Below, one piece after another: positions 16,091 through 25,549 of a DNA stretch of 64,000 bases. The position numbers were made by a program, and so were the translations under genes. The notes beneath the pieces are model-generated. The model worked only from the letters and a program-made list of their open reading frames with translations, did not search any database and had not been told where the DNA came from. The DNA comes from Bradyrhizobium sp. CCBAU 53351 (GTDB lineage Bacteria > Pseudomonadota > Alphaproteobacteria > Rhizobiales > Xanthobacteraceae): NCBI RefSeq assembly GCF_015291745.1, contig NZ_CP030059.1, positions 2,383,501 to 2,447,500 on the forward strand, read 5' to 3'. Position 1 is the stretch's first letter; every line of letters begins with the position of its first letter.

Positions 16091-19000
16091 GTGTCGATCT
16101 ACGTCGCTTTGCATCATGTCACGCACTACAAATACGACCGCCCGATCGACCTTGGTCCGCAGACCATCCGCCTGCGCCCGGCGCCGCATACGCGTACGCC
16201 GATCCTGAGCTATTCGCTCAAGGTCACGCCATCCAACCATTTCGTGAACTGGCAGCAGGATCCACTGGGCAATTGGATCGCGCGTTACGTCTTCCCGGAG
16301 AAGACGACCGAATTGAAGATCGAGGTCGATTTCACGGCGCAGATGACCACGGTCAACCCGTTCGACTTTTTCGTCGAGCCCTATGCCGACAGCTTTCCGT
16401 TCGAATATCCCAGGGATCTCAAGACCGAACTCGCACCCTATCTAGAGACCATCAAGCCCGATCGCCTGTTTGCGAAATATCTGGATACGATCCCGCAGGA
16501 CGCTCCGAACACCGTCAACTTCCTGGTCGAGCTCAATCGCGAACTGCAGAAGAAGATCCGCTACATTATCCGGATGGAGCCGGGCGTGCAGACGCCGGAG
16601 GAGACGCTTGCCTCGGGTGCGGGATCATGCCGCGACTCCGCCTGGCTGCTGATCCAGATCTTCCGTCATCTCGGGCTCGCCGCGCGCTTCGTCTCCGGCT
16701 ATCTGATCCAGATCCGCCCCGACATTGACCCGATCGAGGGCCCGCCGGAGGTGGAGAACGACTTCACCGATTTGCACGCCTGGGTCGAGGTCTATCTGCC
16801 CGGCGCCGGCTGGATCGGCTTCGATGCGACCTCCGGCATGCTGGCGGGCGAGGGCCACATCCCGGTTGCCGCCACGCCGCATTATCGCTCCGCCGCGCCG
16901 ATTTCGGGCGGCGCCGGCTTTGCCGAGGTCGAGTTCGCCTTCGACATGAGCGTGAAGCGCATCCGCGAGGCGCCGCGCATCACAAAGCCGTTCTCCGACG
17001 AATCCTGGGCGCGGCTCAACGATCTCGGCGAGCAGGTCGACGGTGATCTCGCGAGCGCCGATGTGCGGCTCACCATGGGCGGCGAGCCGACCTTCGTCTC
17101 GGTCGACGATCTCGAAGCTGCGGAGTGGAATACGGAAGCCGTCGGCCCGACCAAGCGCGCGCTCGGCGATGATCTGATCCGCCGCTTGCGCACGCGCTTC
17201 GCGCCCGGCGGTCTGCTGCATTACGGCCAGGGCAAATGGTATCCGGGCGAGAGCCTGCCGCGCTGGGCCTTCGGCCTGTACTGGCGGAAGGACGGCGTGC
17301 CGATCTGGAAGAATGCAGACCTGATCGCCAGGATCGAACATCCGCGCCGCGCCGAGGTGAAAGACGCCGAGGCCTTCATGGAAGGCACCGCGGCCCGGCT
17401 CGGCCTCGATCCCGGCTACATCATGCCGGCCTATGAGGACACCGCCTACTGGCTGCAGAAGGAGGCCGAGCTTCCTTTCAATGTCGATCCCTCCGACGCC
17501 AAATTGTCCGATCCGGAAGCGCGCGCACGGATGGCGCGGGTGTTCGACGAGGGCCTCAACACGCCGCGCGGCTTCGTGCTGCCGGTGCAGCGCTGGAACG
17601 CGCCGCCGCGCTGGCGCAGCGAGCGCTGGCAATTGCGGCGCAATCATCTGTTCCTGATGCCGGGCGATTCACCGTTGGGCTTGCGCCTGCCGATCGGGTC
17701 GCTCGGCTACGTCCCGCCGAACCAATATCCCTACATCGTCGAGCAGGACCCGATGGAGTCCCGCGGCAAGCTGCCGGTGTTCACGCTCGCGGCGCGTCCG
17801 GAATTACCACCGCGGGCCGCCCCTGAAAACCTCAATACGGTCGTCCCGGTGCGCACCGCGATGTCGGTGGAAGTCCGCGACGGCGTCATCTGCGCGTTCA
17901 TGCCGCCGGTCGAGCGCATCGAGGATTATCTCGAGCTGGTCGCCGTGCTCGAAGCCACCGCCGAGGAGATGCAGCTCCCGGTTCACGTCGAAGGCTATCC
18001 GCCGCCGTTCGATCCGCGCATCGAGGTGATCAAGGTGACGCCCGATCCTGGCGTGATCGAGATCAACATCCAGCCGGCAAAGAATTGGCGCGAAGCGGTC
18101 GAGATCACCTCCGGTCTCTATGAAGACGCCGGCAAGGTGCGTCTCGGCGCCAACCGCTTCCTGGTCGACGGCCGCCACACCGGCACCGGCGGCGGCAATC
18201 ACGTCGTGATCGGCGGCTCGAGCCCGCAGGACTCGCCGTTCCTGCGTCGGCCGGATCTGCTGAGGAGCCTCGTGCTGTATTGGCAGCGGCATCCCTCGTT
18301 GTCCTATTTCTTCTCCGGCCTGTTCATCGGCCCGACCAGCCAGGCGCCGCGCATCGACGAAGCCCGCCACGACAGCATCTACGAGCTCGAGATCGCGCTC
18401 TCGCACGTGCCGCCGCCGGGGTACCAGACGCCGCTATGGCTGGTGGACCGCCTGTTCCGCCACCTGCTCGTCGACATCACCGGCAACACCCACCGCGCCG
18501 AGATCTGCATCGACAAGCTCTACTCGCCGGAGGGGCCGACGGGCCGGCTCGGCCTCGTCGAATTCCGCGCGCTCGAAATGCCGCCCGATCCGCGCATGTC
18601 GCTGGCGCAGCAGCTGTTGATCCGCGCGCTGATCGCGAAGATGTGGCGCGAGCCGCAAGCTGGCAAGTTCGTGCGCTGGGGCACCGCGCTGCATGACCGC
18701 TTCATGCTGCCGCATTTCATCTGGGAAGACTTCCTCGACGTGCTCGGCGAGCTCAAGCAGTTCGGCTACCCGTTCGAGCCGGAATGGTATCTGGCCCAGC
18801 TCGAATTCCGCTTCCCCGCCTTTGGCCGCGTCCATCACGGCGGCGTCACGCTGGAATTGCGCCAGGCGCTGGAGCCCTGGCACGTGCTGGGCGAGGAGGG
18901 TTCGGCCGGCGGCACCGTGCGCTATGTCGATAGCTCGGTCGAGCGGCTCCAGGTCAAGGCGGAGGGCTTCGTCGAGGGCCGCCACATCGTCACCTGCAAC

Positions 19001-19360
19001 GGCCGCCGCCTGCCCATGACCTCGACCGGCCGCTCGGCCGAGGCTGTCGCCGGCGTCCGCTTCAAGGCCTGGCAGCCGGCCTCCGGCCTGCACCCGACCA
19101 TCCCGGTCCACGCACCGCTGACGTTTGACCTTATTGATACCTGGAACGGCCGCTCGCTCGGCGGCTGCGTCTACCATGTCGCCCATCCCGGCGGCCGAAG
19201 CTACGATACCAAGCCGGTCAACACCTATGAGGCCGAGGCGCGGCGTCTGGCGCGCTTCCAGGACCACGGCCATACCCCGGGACCGGTCCAGCCGCCGCCC
19301 GAGGAACGCACAAATGAGTTCCCGCTGACCCTCGACTTGCGGACTCCGCTCCTGCAATGA
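16091..19360 (+). CDS. Transglutaminase-DUF2126 fusion protein
   Basis: A protein of about 1,089 residues. The N-terminal ~300 residues are a bacterial transglutaminase-like peptidase with its N-terminal beta domain. The catalytic triad is visible as Cys180 ([10 protein letters not shown]), His229 (DLHAWVEV) and Asp245 (IGFDATSG). The remaining ~750 residues are DUF2126 (COG4196), containing [21 protein letters not shown] and the [12 protein letters not shown] segment, which is related to amidoligase/glutamine-synthetase-like folds. GTG 16091 is preferred because the domain begins right there ([17 protein letters not shown]). It is the first gene of a three-gene system with an ATP-grasp ligase and a second transglutaminase. 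The family is predicted to make or cleave isopeptide bonds; the product is unknown. Confidence 0.9.
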   Translation: MSIYVALHHVTHYKYDRPIDLGPQTIRLRPAPHTRTPILSYSLKVTPSNHFVNWQQDPLGNWIARYVFPEKTTELKIEVDFTAQMTTVNPFDFFVEPYADSFPFEYPRDLKTELAPYLETIKPDRLFAKYLDTIPQDAPNTVNFLVELNRELQKKIRYIIRMEPGVQTPEETLASGAGSCRDSAWLLIQIFRHLGLAARFVSGYLIQIRPDIDPIEGPPEVENDFTDLHAWVEVYLPGAGWIGFDATSGMLAGEGHIPVAATPHYRSAAPISGGAGFAEVEFAFDMSVKRIREAPRITKPFSDESWARLNDLGEQVDGDLASADVRLTMGGEPTFVSVDDLEAAEWNTEAVGPTKRALGDDLIRRLRTRFAPGGLLHYGQGKWYPGESLPRWAFGLYWRKDGVPIWKNADLIARIEHPRRAEVKDAEAFMEGTAARLGLDPGYIMPAYEDTAYWLQKEAELPFNVDPSDAKLSDPEARARMARVFDEGLNTPRGFVLPVQRWNAPPRWRSERWQLRRNHLFLMPGDSPLGLRLPIGSLGYVPPNQYPYIVEQDPMESRGKLPVFTLAARPELPPRAAPENLNTVVPVRTAMSVEVRDGVICAFMPPVERIEDYLELVAVLEATAEEMQLPVHVEGYPPPFDPRIEVIKVTPDPGVIEINIQPAKNWREAVEITSGLYEDAGKVRLGANRFLVDGRHTGTGGGNHVVIGGSSPQDSPFLRRPDLLRSLVLYWQRHPSLSYFFSGLFIGPTSQAPRIDEARHDSIYELEIALSHVPPPGYQTPLWLVDRLFRHLLVDITGNTHRAEICIDKLYSPEGPTGRLGLVEFRALEMPPDPRMSLAQQLLIRALIAKMWREPQAGKFVRWGTALHDRFMLPHFIWEDFLDVLGELKQFGYPFEPEWYLAQLEFRFPAFGRVHHGGVTLELRQALEPWHVLGEEGSAGGTVRYVDSSVERLQVKAEGFVEGRHIVTCNGRRLPMTSTGRSAEAVAGVRFKAWQPASGLHPTIPVHAPLTFDLIDTWNGRSLGGCVYHVAHPGGRSYDTKPVNTYEAEARRLARFQDHGHTPGPVQPPPEERTNEFPLTLDLRTPLLQ

Positions 19361-19387
19361 GTATGATGGTGGGGCAGGGAGAGGCGC

Positions 19388-21925
19388 ATGGCCGAGGGCG
19401 CAGCCGAAGAGAACGACCAGGCGGGTAGGGCGCCAAGTCAACGTGATGGACAACGTGAGAGCCAGCGCCGCCTCGCGCAATGGGTCCGTGACTATCGCCG
19501 GCTGCCCGGCATCCCCGACGAGTTCTTGGGGTCGGACGGCGCCCCGCGCGGGGTCTGGAGCCGCTTCTTCGATGCCTTCGGCGCGCTCGCGCCCGACGAG
19601 ATCGAGCGGCGATTCGGCATGGCCGACCGCCACCTCCGCGAGGCCGGCGTCACCTACCGCGCCCCCGGCGACAGCGCCGACCGGCCCTGGGCGATCAGCC
19701 ATCTGCCGCTTCTGATCGACGAGACCGATTGGCGGCAGCTTTGCGCCGGCATCACCCAGCGCGCCGAGCTGCTCGAGCGCGTGCTGGCCGATATCTATGG
19801 CGAGGGCCGGCTGGTCGCCGAGGGCGCGCTGCCGGCGGCCGCGATCGCCGGTAGCCCGGAATACCTCCGCCCCGTCTGTGGCGTGCCGCCGCCGGGCGGG
19901 CGCTATCTCTCGCTCTATGCCGCCGATGTCGGCCGCGGTCCCGACGGCCGCTGGTGGGTGCTCGGCGATCGCACCCAGGCCCCATCAGGCGCGGGCTACG
20001 CGCTGGAGAACCGCCTGGTGCTGTCGCGCGCCTTCTCCGACCTCTACAAGTCGATGAACGTGCCGCGCGTCGCGCCGTTCTTCGAGGCCTTTCGCGACTC
20101 TCTTCGCGCACGCGCCGACCGCGACGAGCCGCGCATCGGCGTGCTCACCCCCGGCAGCTTCAGCGAAACCTATTTCGAGCACGCCACGCTGGCGCGCTAT
20201 CTCGGCTTCCTCCTGGTCGAGGGCGACGATCTCGCCGTCAGCGACAACCGCATCCACATCCGCACCGTTGCCGGCCTCAAGCGGCTCGACGTGCTGCTGC
20301 GCCGCGTCGATTCCAATTCGCTCGATCCACTCGAGCTCGATGCGTCCTCGCATCTCGGCGTGCCCGGCCTGATCGACGTGCTGCGCAAGGACGGCGTCGT
20401 CGTCGCCAACATGCCGGGTTCGGGCGTCCTGGAGGCGCGGGCGCTGCTCGGCTTCCTGCCGGCGCTGAGCCGGCGCCTGCTCGGCGAAGAGCTGAAGATG
20501 CCGCATATCGCGACCTGGTGGTGCGGCCAGCGCAGCGCGCGCGAGGAGGTGCTGGCGCGGCTCGACGAGGTCGCGATCGAAGGCGCCTATCGGCGCGGCG
20601 TGCCCGGTTTCGACCGCGCAGGGCCGGTGCTCGCGAGCGAGCTCGATGCAAGCGACCGCCAGCGCCTGGTCGACGCCATCACCACGCGCGGCATGGACTA
20701 TGTCGGCCAGGAGGTGGTGCGGCTTTCGACCATGCCGGTGTGGGAGCAGGGTCAGATCACGCCGCGTCCTTTCGTGCTGCGCGTGTTCGCCGCCGCAACG
20801 CCCGACGGCTGGGCCATCATGCCCGGCGGCTTCTGCCGGATCGCCGAACAGCCGGACGCGCGCGCCGTGTCGATGGGCGACGGTGCGCGCGCCGCCGACG
20901 TCTGGATCGTCTCCGACAAGCAGGTCTCGACCGCGACCTTGCTGCCGGCGACCGACAAGGTCCGCATCCGCCGCATCGCCGGCGTGCTGCCGAGCCGGGC
21001 CGCCGACAATCTGTTTTGGCTCGGCCGCTATCTCGAACGCGCCGAGGCGACGCTGCGCCTGGTGCGCGCTTTGGGCTCGCCGAGCGGACCCAACAAGGGC
21101 ACTGCGGCCTCGCTGCAATCGGCCGAACGCATCCAGCGCCTGCTGGTAGCCTGGGGCGCGGTCTCGCAGACATCGCGCACCGCGTCCGGGCGCATCGTGG
21201 CGGAAGCGCTGCAGAGCCCTGATCGTTTCGGCTCGGCCCTGTCACTGGTCCGCGCGGCGCAGCGCACGGCGACCTCCTTGCGCGAGCGGCTGTCGCCCGA
21301 TGCCTGGCAGGTCATCACCGAGATGGCCGAGCGTCTGGCGTACGAAGTCGAGGACGACGACAGCGTGCTGAGCGCGGCCGAGCTGACCTTGCAGGAGCTG
21401 GCGAGCTTCGCTGGCCTCGCGCAGGAGAACATGAACCGCGCCGCCGGCTGGCGCTTCCTCGACATCGGCCGCCGCACCGAGCGTGCCATCAACACCACGC
21501 GCTTCACGCGCCAATTCGCCTATGACGAGGCCGGCGACGAGGACCTCGACATCCTGCTCACCCTGGTGGATTGCCAGATCACATACCGCTCGCGTTATCT
21601 GCTGGCGCCGATCCTGGCGCCGGTGCGCGACCTCGCCGTGCTCGACGGCTACAATCCGCGGTCGGTGGCGTTCCAGGTGACGACGCTGAACGAGCACATC
21701 GCCGCGCTGCCGAGCCTGAGGGAGCACGGCCTGATCGAGAAGCCGGAGCGGCTGGCGGTGGCGATGCAGGCGATGCTTGCGACGGCGGAGGCCGAGAAGC
21801 TCGAGGTCAAGACGCTGTTCGCGCTGGAGCAGGACCTGCTCAGCCTCGCGGATGCGATCGGGCAGCACTACTTCCCGCATGGCCCCAATGCCGCCCGGCC
21901 GGAAAAGCTGACGGGGCTGGCGTGA
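19388..21925 (+). CDS. Circularly permuted ATP-grasp / alpha-E domain protein
   Basis: An 845-residue fusion. Residues about 30-500 are the circularly permuted ATP-grasp domain (DUF404/DUF407, COG2308), with VLGDRTQAPSGAGYALENR, GVLTPGSFSETYFEHA, VANMPGSGVLEA and MPGGFCRIAE. Residues about 525-840 are the all-alpha alpha-E domain (DUF403, COG2307), starting SRAADNLFWLGRYLERAEATLRLVRA. Elsewhere these two parts are often separate genes. The ATP-grasp part should form a peptide-like bond using ATP. The gene starts 27 nt after the DUF2126 gene and overlaps the next by 4 nt (GTGA), so the three proteins are translationally linked. Confidence 0.9.
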   Translation: MAEGAAEENDQAGRAPSQRDGQRESQRRLAQWVRDYRRLPGIPDEFLGSDGAPRGVWSRFFDAFGALAPDEIERRFGMADRHLREAGVTYRAPGDSADRPWAISHLPLLIDETDWRQLCAGITQRAELLERVLADIYGEGRLVAEGALPAAAIAGSPEYLRPVCGVPPPGGRYLSLYAADVGRGPDGRWWVLGDRTQAPSGAGYALENRLVLSRAFSDLYKSMNVPRVAPFFEAFRDSLRARADRDEPRIGVLTPGSFSETYFEHATLARYLGFLLVEGDDLAVSDNRIHIRTVAGLKRLDVLLRRVDSNSLDPLELDASSHLGVPGLIDVLRKDGVVVANMPGSGVLEARALLGFLPALSRRLLGEELKMPHIATWWCGQRSAREEVLARLDEVAIEGAYRRGVPGFDRAGPVLASELDASDRQRLVDAITTRGMDYVGQEVVRLSTMPVWEQGQITPRPFVLRVFAAATPDGWAIMPGGFCRIAEQPDARAVSMGDGARAADVWIVSDKQVSTATLLPATDKVRIRRIAGVLPSRAADNLFWLGRYLERAEATLRLVRALGSPSGPNKGTAASLQSAERIQRLLVAWGAVSQTSRTASGRIVAEALQSPDRFGSALSLVRAAQRTATSLRERLSPDAWQVITEMAERLAYEVEDDDSVLSAAELTLQELASFAGLAQENMNRAAGWRFLDIGRRTERAINTTRFTRQFAYDEAGDEDLDILLTLVDCQITYRSRYLLAPILAPVRDLAVLDGYNPRSVAFQVTTLNEHIAALPSLREHGLIEKPERLAVAMQAMLATAEAEKLEVKTLFALEQDLLSLADAIGQHYFPHGPNAARPEKLTGLA

Positions 21926-22800
21926 TCTACGACATTCGTCACGTCACCACCTACGAATACGAGAGTCCGGTCAGCTTCGCCCGCTGCACGCTGCGGCTGG
22001 AGCCCAGAAGCGGCGCCGGCCAGGAGCTGATCTCGCACAGTGTCGAGATCCGTCCGCGTCCTGCCGAGCGCAATGTGCGGCGCGATTTCTTCGGCACGCT
22101 GACCGAGAGCGTGGTGATCGAAGCCGCGCATCGCAATCTGCGGATCGATTCACGGTCGCGTGTCTCCATCTCGCGGCAGCCGCCGGCGCGCGATGCGGCG
22201 AGCCCTGCCTGGGAAAGCATTCGCGACATTGCCTTCGAGGCGACCAGCCTCGGGCCGTCCTCGCCGATTGGCTATGTCTTTGCGAGCCCGCTGGTGCCGG
22301 TGCTCCGTCCGGTCAGCGCTTATGCGGCGGAAAGCTTTCCGCCCGGCGCGGCCATCCTCGAATGTGCCGTCGATCTGATGCACCGCATCCGCGGCGAATT
22401 TCGCTACGACCCGAAGGCGACGGTGATCTCGACGCCGCTGACCGAGGTCTTCGACAAGCGCCACGGCGTCTGTCAGGATTTTGCCCATGTGATGATCGCA
22501 GGGCTGCGCGGGCTCGGTCTGCCGGCGGCCTATGTCAGCGGCTATCTGCGCACCATTCCGCCGCCGGGCCAGCCGCGCCTGCAGGGCGCCGACGCCACCC
22601 ACGCCTGGGTCTCGCTGTGGTGCGGTGCGGTGCTGGGCTGGGTGGATTTCGACCCGACCAACGACCTCTTGATCGGCAACGACCATATCGTGCTCGCGGT
22701 CGGGCGCGACTTCTCCGACGTCTCGCCGATCGACGGCATCATCGTCGGCTCGCCCAAGCAGAAGCTCGGCGTCGCCGTCGACGTGCTGCTGGTGGAATGA
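21922..22800 (+). CDS. Transglutaminase-like cysteine peptidase
   Basis: A 292-residue stand-alone transglutaminase-fold protein. The N-terminal beta domain (MIYDIRHVTTYEYESPVSFARCTLRL) is followed by the catalytic core, with Cys184 (RHGVCQDFAH), His227 (DATHAWVSL) and Asp244 (WVDFDPTND). No signal peptide is visible, so it works in the cytoplasm with its partners. The start is the GTG at 21922 inside a GTGA overlap with the ATP-grasp gene. This peptidase, the upstream ligase and the DUF2126 protein form the conserved set predicted to build and trim a small peptide or peptide tag. Confidence 0.92.
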   Translation: MIYDIRHVTTYEYESPVSFARCTLRLEPRSGAGQELISHSVEIRPRPAERNVRRDFFGTLTESVVIEAAHRNLRIDSRSRVSISRQPPARDAASPAWESIRDIAFEATSLGPSSPIGYVFASPLVPVLRPVSAYAAESFPPGAAILECAVDLMHRIRGEFRYDPKATVISTPLTEVFDKRHGVCQDFAHVMIAGLRGLGLPAAYVSGYLRTIPPPGQPRLQGADATHAWVSLWCGAVLGWVDFDPTNDLLIGNDHIVLAVGRDFSDVSPIDGIIVGSPKQKLGVAVDVLLVE

Positions 22801-22910
22801 CCGCGATCAGCGTCTCCCGCAGCCCGCTCGCGGGGTGTAGCGAGCCGTTAGCGCAACCGTGATGTCGCACAGCACAACCGCAACATTTTTTCGTGTTCTC
22901 GTTCCAGCAT

Positions 22911-22940
22911 TTGGTTACTCGGCCCAAGATGGGCTATGCT
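22911..22940 (+). promoter_or_regulatory. Candidate sigma-70 promoter upstream of the HD gene
   Basis: TTGGTT (22911-22916) and TATGCT (22935-22940) are separated by 18 bp, 72 bp before the HD-domain gene start. The surrounding gap is more AT-rich than the genes. This is an unverified match to the sigma-70 pattern. Confidence 0.35.
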
Positions 22941-23011
22941 GGCGTCGCGTCGAGAACAATAGAGACTTCGGGAGATGGCATGGGACACCAGCGGCGGAGG
23001 GGGCTGCATCC

Positions 23012-23839
23012 ATGATAACCTTACCGAGACTAGCGGCTGAATCCCTCGAGAACTTTCTCGGTAAGTTCATGCGTCGCCGGTACGATGAGACTTCTGCCAA
23101 TATCGTCGAGAGCGCGACCCGCACCGCGATGGAATGTATCGGCAACAGCGATGCGCTCTATCACAATATCGAGCATACGATGCTGGTGACGCTGGCGGCC
23201 CAGGCGATCCTCGGCGGCCGAAGCCTTCATGCCCATCTGTCGGCCGAGGATTACGTCCACGTGCTGATCGCCTGCCTCGCCCACGACATCGGTTATGTGC
23301 GCGGACTGTTCGAGGAGGACGATGCCGAGGGCTTCGTGATCGACGCGGCCGATACCAAGATCTCGCTGCCGCGCGGTGCATCGGATGCCAGCCTGATGAT
23401 GTATCACGTGGATCGTTCGAAGCTGTATGTGACTCGGCGGTTGCGGCATATTCCCGGAGTCGATCCGGAGCGCGTTGCCCGCGCCATCGAGGGCACACGC
23501 TTCCCGGCGCGCGAAGGGCAGGAATATGATGACGAAGCCTCGATCCTGCGCGCCGCCGACTTCATCGGCCAGCTCGGCGATCCCAACTATCTGCGCAAGG
23601 CCAACGCGCTCTACTACGAGTTCGAGGAGGTCGGCATCAACCGCCAACTCGGCTACGATTCGCCCGCCGATATCGTGAACCGCTATCCACAGTTCTACTG
23701 GAACAGCGTCGCACCGTACATCCAGACCGAGATCGGCTATCTCAACAAGACCGAGATCGGCCGGCAGTGGATCGCCAATCTCTACAGCAACGTGTTCCGC
23801 GCCGAGCGCGACATCTCGCTGTCGGGACCGCAGAAGTAG
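23012..23839 (+). CDS. HD domain phosphohydrolase
   Basis: A 275-residue metal-dependent phosphohydrolase of the HD superfamily. The metal ligands are His55 (HNIEHTMLV), the His91-Asp92 doublet (CLAHDIGY) and a later Asp in ILRAADFIGQLGD near residue 184. HD enzymes hydrolyse phosphomonoesters or cyclic nucleotides; the PDEase-like HNxxH and AHDxGY spacing hints at a cyclic-nucleotide phosphodiesterase, but this is inference. ATG 23012 is chosen because GGAGGGGG precedes it; an upstream in-frame start at 22859 would add 51 residues with no domain character. No signal peptide or membrane helix is present. Confidence 0.83.
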   Translation: MITLPRLAAESLENFLGKFMRRRYDETSANIVESATRTAMECIGNSDALYHNIEHTMLVTLAAQAILGGRSLHAHLSAEDYVHVLIACLAHDIGYVRGLFEEDDAEGFVIDAADTKISLPRGASDASLMMYHVDRSKLYVTRRLRHIPGVDPERVARAIEGTRFPAREGQEYDDEASILRAADFIGQLGDPNYLRKANALYYEFEEVGINRQLGYDSPADIVNRYPQFYWNSVAPYIQTEIGYLNKTEIGRQWIANLYSNVFRAERDISLSGPQK

Positions 23840-23886
23840 GGGTGCTCCATCGGGGCTACGCCTCCGCAAAGCTCCGTGAGCAAACC

Positions 23887-24789
23887 ATGCAACAAAAAAC
23901 CGTCACCACGGACATTCTCGACATCGCCTATCGCGAATACGGTGCGCCCGACGGCTGGCCCTGCATCATGGGCCACGGCTTTCCCTACGACGTGAACGCC
24001 TATGCCGAGACGGCGCCTGTCATCGCCGAGGCCGGCGCGCGGGTGCTGGTGCCCTGGCTGCGCGGCTACGGGCCGACGCGGTTTCGCTCTCCCGACACGC
24101 TGCGCTCCGGCGAGCAGGCGGCGCTCGGCGCCGATCTCCTGGCCTTCATGGATGCGCTTGGCATCGAACGCGCGGTTGTCGGCGGCTACGATTGGGGCGG
24201 GCGCGCCGCCTGCGTGGTCTCGGCGCTCCATCCCGAGCGCGTGATTGGCCTCGTCTCCGGCAATTCCTACAACATCCAGAACATCGCCCGCGCCATGGAG
24301 CCGGCCTCGCCGCCGGAAGAGGCGGCGCTGTGGTATCAATATCTCTTCCACAATGAGCGCGGCCGCCGCGCGCTGGAGCGCAACCGGCGCGGCTTTGCGC
24401 GTCAGCTCTGGGCCATGTGGTCGCCGACATGGAGCTTCGACGATGCCACGTTCGAGACCAGCGCGGCGTCGTTCGACAATCCTGATTTCGTCGACGTCGT
24501 GATCCATTCCTATCGCCACCGCTACGCGCTGGTCGCGGGCGATCCCGCCTATGCGGACATCGAGGCGAAGCTCGCCGCGCAGCCGGCAATCCGCGTCCCC
24601 GCGATTGCGATCGACGGCGACAGCGACGGCGTCAATCCCGGCACGGCCCATCACGCCCGCAAGTTCGAGGCCTTCTTCGAGCGGCGCGTGTTCGCTGGCG
24701 CCGGCCATAATCTGCCGCAGGAGCGGCCGGCCGAATGGGCGCAGGCCGTGGTCGACGTGCGGAAAGCGGCGGCGTCACAGCCGGCCTAA
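23887..24789 (+). CDS. Alpha/beta hydrolase (epoxide/haloalkane hydrolase type)
   Basis: A 300-residue alpha/beta-hydrolase. The oxyanion-hole motif is HGFPYD near residue 28. The nucleophile elbow GYDWGG uses Asp (near residue 103), as in epoxide hydrolases and haloalkane dehalogenases, not Ser. The catalytic His is in AGHNLPQE near the C-terminus, and DGDSDGVNP carries the probable acid. The start ATG 23887 is followed directly by domain sequence. It lies 47 nt after the HD gene. Substrate specificity cannot be read from sequence. Confidence 0.87.
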   Translation: MQQKTVTTDILDIAYREYGAPDGWPCIMGHGFPYDVNAYAETAPVIAEAGARVLVPWLRGYGPTRFRSPDTLRSGEQAALGADLLAFMDALGIERAVVGGYDWGGRAACVVSALHPERVIGLVSGNSYNIQNIARAMEPASPPEEAALWYQYLFHNERGRRALERNRRGFARQLWAMWSPTWSFDDATFETSAASFDNPDFVDVVIHSYRHRYALVAGDPAYADIEAKLAAQPAIRVPAIAIDGDSDGVNPGTAHHARKFEAFFERRVFAGAGHNLPQERPAEWAQAVVDVRKAAASQPA

Positions 24790-24820
24790 GCTCGGCCCTC
24801 CCAAATTTCCCTCACCTTCG

Positions 24821-24845
24821 GGAACCTTTTCCGATCGCAGCCGTC
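24821..24845 (+). promoter_or_regulatory. Near-match EcfG-type promoter upstream of folE
   Basis: GGAAC (24821-24825), a 16 bp spacer, then CGTC (24842-24845). This differs from the alphaproteobacterial general-stress promoter GGAAC-N16-CGTT by one base. It ends 51 bp before the folE start. The downstream genes (folE, Rieske reductase, HdeD) would fit stress control, but the match may be chance. Confidence 0.35.
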
Positions 24846-24896
24846 CAAGCTGTGGGCCCGCTTCTGGATCCGGGCTCGCTGCAGGGGAGGATCTCG

Positions 24897-25523
24897 ATGA
24901 AGTCGCACGTGCGTAAGCTGGAACGGGTCGCGGTGGCGCAGGCGCCGGTCGAACGGCCCGACAGGGCGGAGGTCGAGCAGGCGATCCGGACCATGATCCG
25001 CTGGGCCGGCGATGATCCCGCTCGCGACGGTCTGCGCGAGACCCCTGATCGCGTTGCGCGGGCTTTCGAGGAGTATTTTTCCGGATACGCGCAGGACCCG
25101 ACCGAAATCCTGCAAAAGACCTTCGAGGAGATCGAAGGCTATGACGAGATGATCGTGCTGCGCGGCGTTCGCTTCGAGAGCCATTGCGAGCACCACATGG
25201 CGCCGATCGTCGGCCGCGCCTGGGTCGCCTACATCCCGCAGGGGCGCGTCGTCGGCATCTCCAAGCTCGCGCGCGTGGTCGACGTCTACGCCAAGCGGCT
25301 TCAGATCCAGGAGAAGATGACCGCGCAGATCGCCAACACGATCAACGACGTGCTCAAGCCCGAAGGTGTCGGCGTCATCATCAAGGCGACGCATCATTGC
25401 ATGACCACGCGCGGCGCGCACAAGCCCGGCACCGATCTCGTCACCAGCCGCATGCTGGGCGTGTTCCGCGACAATGCGCTGACGCGCCAGGAATTGCTGG
25501 GGCTCGCCAATTCGAACGATTGA
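24897..25523 (+). CDS. folE: GTP cyclohydrolase I
   Basis: A 208-residue FolE, which converts GTP to 7,8-dihydroneopterin triphosphate, the first step of tetrahydrofolate and pterin synthesis. The zinc and active-site residues are in [10 protein letters not shown] near residue 97 and [10 protein letters not shown] near residue 167. [17 protein letters not shown] near residue 42 and [16 protein letters not shown] near residue 115 are diagnostic. The start ATG 24897 follows GGGGAGG. The longer open frame upstream has no family similarity. The next gene begins 26 nt downstream with its own AAGGAGG, so the two are probably co-transcribed. Confidence 0.96.
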   Translation: MKSHVRKLERVAVAQAPVERPDRAEVEQAIRTMIRWAGDDPARDGLRETPDRVARAFEEYFSGYAQDPTEILQKTFEEIEGYDEMIVLRGVRFESHCEHHMAPIVGRAWVAYIPQGRVVGISKLARVVDVYAKRLQIQEKMTAQIANTINDVLKPEGVGVIIKATHHCMTTRGAHKPGTDLVTSRMLGVFRDNALTRQELLGLANSND

Positions 25524-25549
25524 TCCGCACGCATGAAGGAGGCGTTGCC

